A stretch of 64,000 nt of DNA from Kocuria marina (lineage in GTDB: Bacteria > Actinomycetota > Actinomycetes > Actinomycetales > Micrococcaceae): NCBI RefSeq assembly GCF_000786655.1, contig NZ_JROM01000041.1, positions 112,897-176,896 on the forward strand. The letters are read 5' to 3'. Position numbers and translations under genes: made by a program. Position 1 is the stretch's first letter, and every line of letters starts with the position of its first letter. Shown here one piece after another: positions 63,540 through 64,000 of the stretch. The notes below the pieces were generated by a model. The model did no database searches. It saw nothing but the letters and a program-made list of their open reading frames with translations, and was not told the origin of the DNA.

Positions 63540-64000
63540 TGGGCCGCCCCCTTCATTCGGTCCGGTCGCTGTGCGAGTCGTCGGTTTCCGATTGATGGGT
63601 GCATTGCCGAGCGTAGTCGACGGGTGCGAGGTAGCCGAGCGATGAATGCCGGCGGTCGTGGTTGTATTCGGTCTTCCAGTCGCCGATCACGACCTGGGCG
63701 TGGAGCAGCGAGTAGAAGCTGTTGATGTTCAGGCACTCGTCGGGGAGCCTGCTGTTGAACGACTCGACGTACCCGTTGTGCCAGGGCGAGCCGGGCGGGA
63801 TGTAGAACAGGCCGGTGCGGGTGCCGGCCCAGTCGGCCATCGCGTCGCTGATGAACTCGGGGCCGTTGTCGGATCGGAGCACCGCGGGGGCGCCGCGGAC
63901 GGCGACGAGCTCTTCGAGGTGGGCGGTGAGCCGGTCGGCGGTGATCGACCGTTCGACGAGCCCGCCGATGCATTCGCGGGTGTGCTCGTCGACGATGGAG
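63540..64000 (-). mobile_element. IS3-family insertion sequence, right part (window edge)
   Basis: Begins TGGGCCGCCCCCTTC at 63540, an IS3-like terminal inverted repeat (TGRRCCGCCCC type), and carries the C-terminal end of an IS3 OrfB transposase. It lies inside the IS481 fragment and runs past the window. Confidence 0.75.
63553..64000 (-). CDS. IS3-family transposase OrfB, C-terminal part (window edge)
   Basis: About 149 residues of the rve/DDE integrase core, open at the window edge. SIVDEHTRECIGG (first catalytic Asp region), LRSDNGPEFIS (second Asp), and the catalytic Glu in HNGYVESFNSRL; then VVIGDWKTEYNHDRRHSSLG, the IS3 C-terminus. Transposase of the copy that broke the IS481 gene. 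The N-terminal part and OrfA lie outside. Confidence 0.9.
   Translation of the reverse strand, partial: SIVDEHTRECIGGLVERSITADRLTAHLEELVAVRGAPAVLRSDNGPEFISDAMADWAGTRTGLFYIPPGSPWHNGYVESFNSRLPDECLNINSFYSLLHAQVVIGDWKTEYNHDRRHSSLGYLAPVDYARQCTHQSETDDSHSDRTE

Overview
The window is about 70% GC, with many GTG and some TTG starts, ATGA/GTGA gene overlaps, a SigR/RsrA thiol-stress pair, a multifunctional 2-oxoglutarate enzyme of the Kgd/OdhA type, the 24-residue actinobacterial ribosomal protein bL37, GuaB1 and a Tad pilus operon. Together these indicate an actinobacterial chromosome. I infer Micrococcaceae (Kocuria- or Arthrobacter-like) from gene order, not from any database match. Only the last 2.4 kb looks acquired.

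Layout. 1-4.5 kb (minus): ATP synthase operon, read from two AtpZ/AtpI-like membrane proteins through atpB, atpE, atpF, atpH and the 5' part of atpA. 4.5-10.6 kb: cell-envelope polysaccharide genes (WecA/MraY-like phosphosugar transferase, FlaA1/CapD-like NDP-sugar enzyme, two family-2 glycosyltransferases, and a plus-strand NAD-dependent epimerase). 10.7-16.3 kb (minus): translation and termination genes tsaC/sua5, prmC, prfA, rho. 16.5-23.4 kb (minus): argS-lysA-hom-thrC-thrB, an aspartate-family amino-acid operon. 23.5-26.9 kb: tRNA-Arg(CCG), a small membrane protein, and a three-gene ABC importer. 27-31.2 kb: hrpA helicase. 31.3-36.8 kb: HIT and metallo-beta-lactamase-fold proteins, zur, a lipid-kinase-like gene, and znuABC with two Zur-like boxes. 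36.8-42.6 kb: guaB1 and kgd. 42.6-48.5 kb: SGNH hydrolase, bL37, rsrA-sigR, a DoxX-like protein, aroA, rsgA, hisN. 48.5-56.1 kb: Q/Y/G-rich membrane protein, DUF3237 protein, tmRNA, ABC-F ATPase, smpB, prfB, glgC-like gene, small Arg-rich ORF. 56.2-61.6 kb (minus): DoxX and a Tad pilus operon. 61.9-64 kb: VOC protein plus TipA-like MerR regulator, then an IS481-type transposase fragment cut by an IS3-type element.

Three regulatory themes recur. (1) Several start codons lie 6-8 nt behind a good -10 hexamer (argS, guaB1, prfB, an internal sigR start, doxX, the VOC gene, a three-codon uORF), which predicts leaderless mRNAs. (2) Sensor-controlled loci carry recognisable sites: Zur boxes before znuA, a SigR-type promoter before sigR, and a dyad inside a 19-bp-spacer promoter before the VOC-MerR pair. 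(3) The ABC-F gene has a leaderless MSR-stop uORF overlapping an upstream start, and an inverted repeat that can pair that region with the downstream start; this looks like a translation-sensing attenuator beside the ribosome-rescue genes ssrA and smpB.

No CRISPR array, prophage or rRNA operon is visible. All functions are inferred from motifs and family knowledge by reading; nothing was searched or computed.
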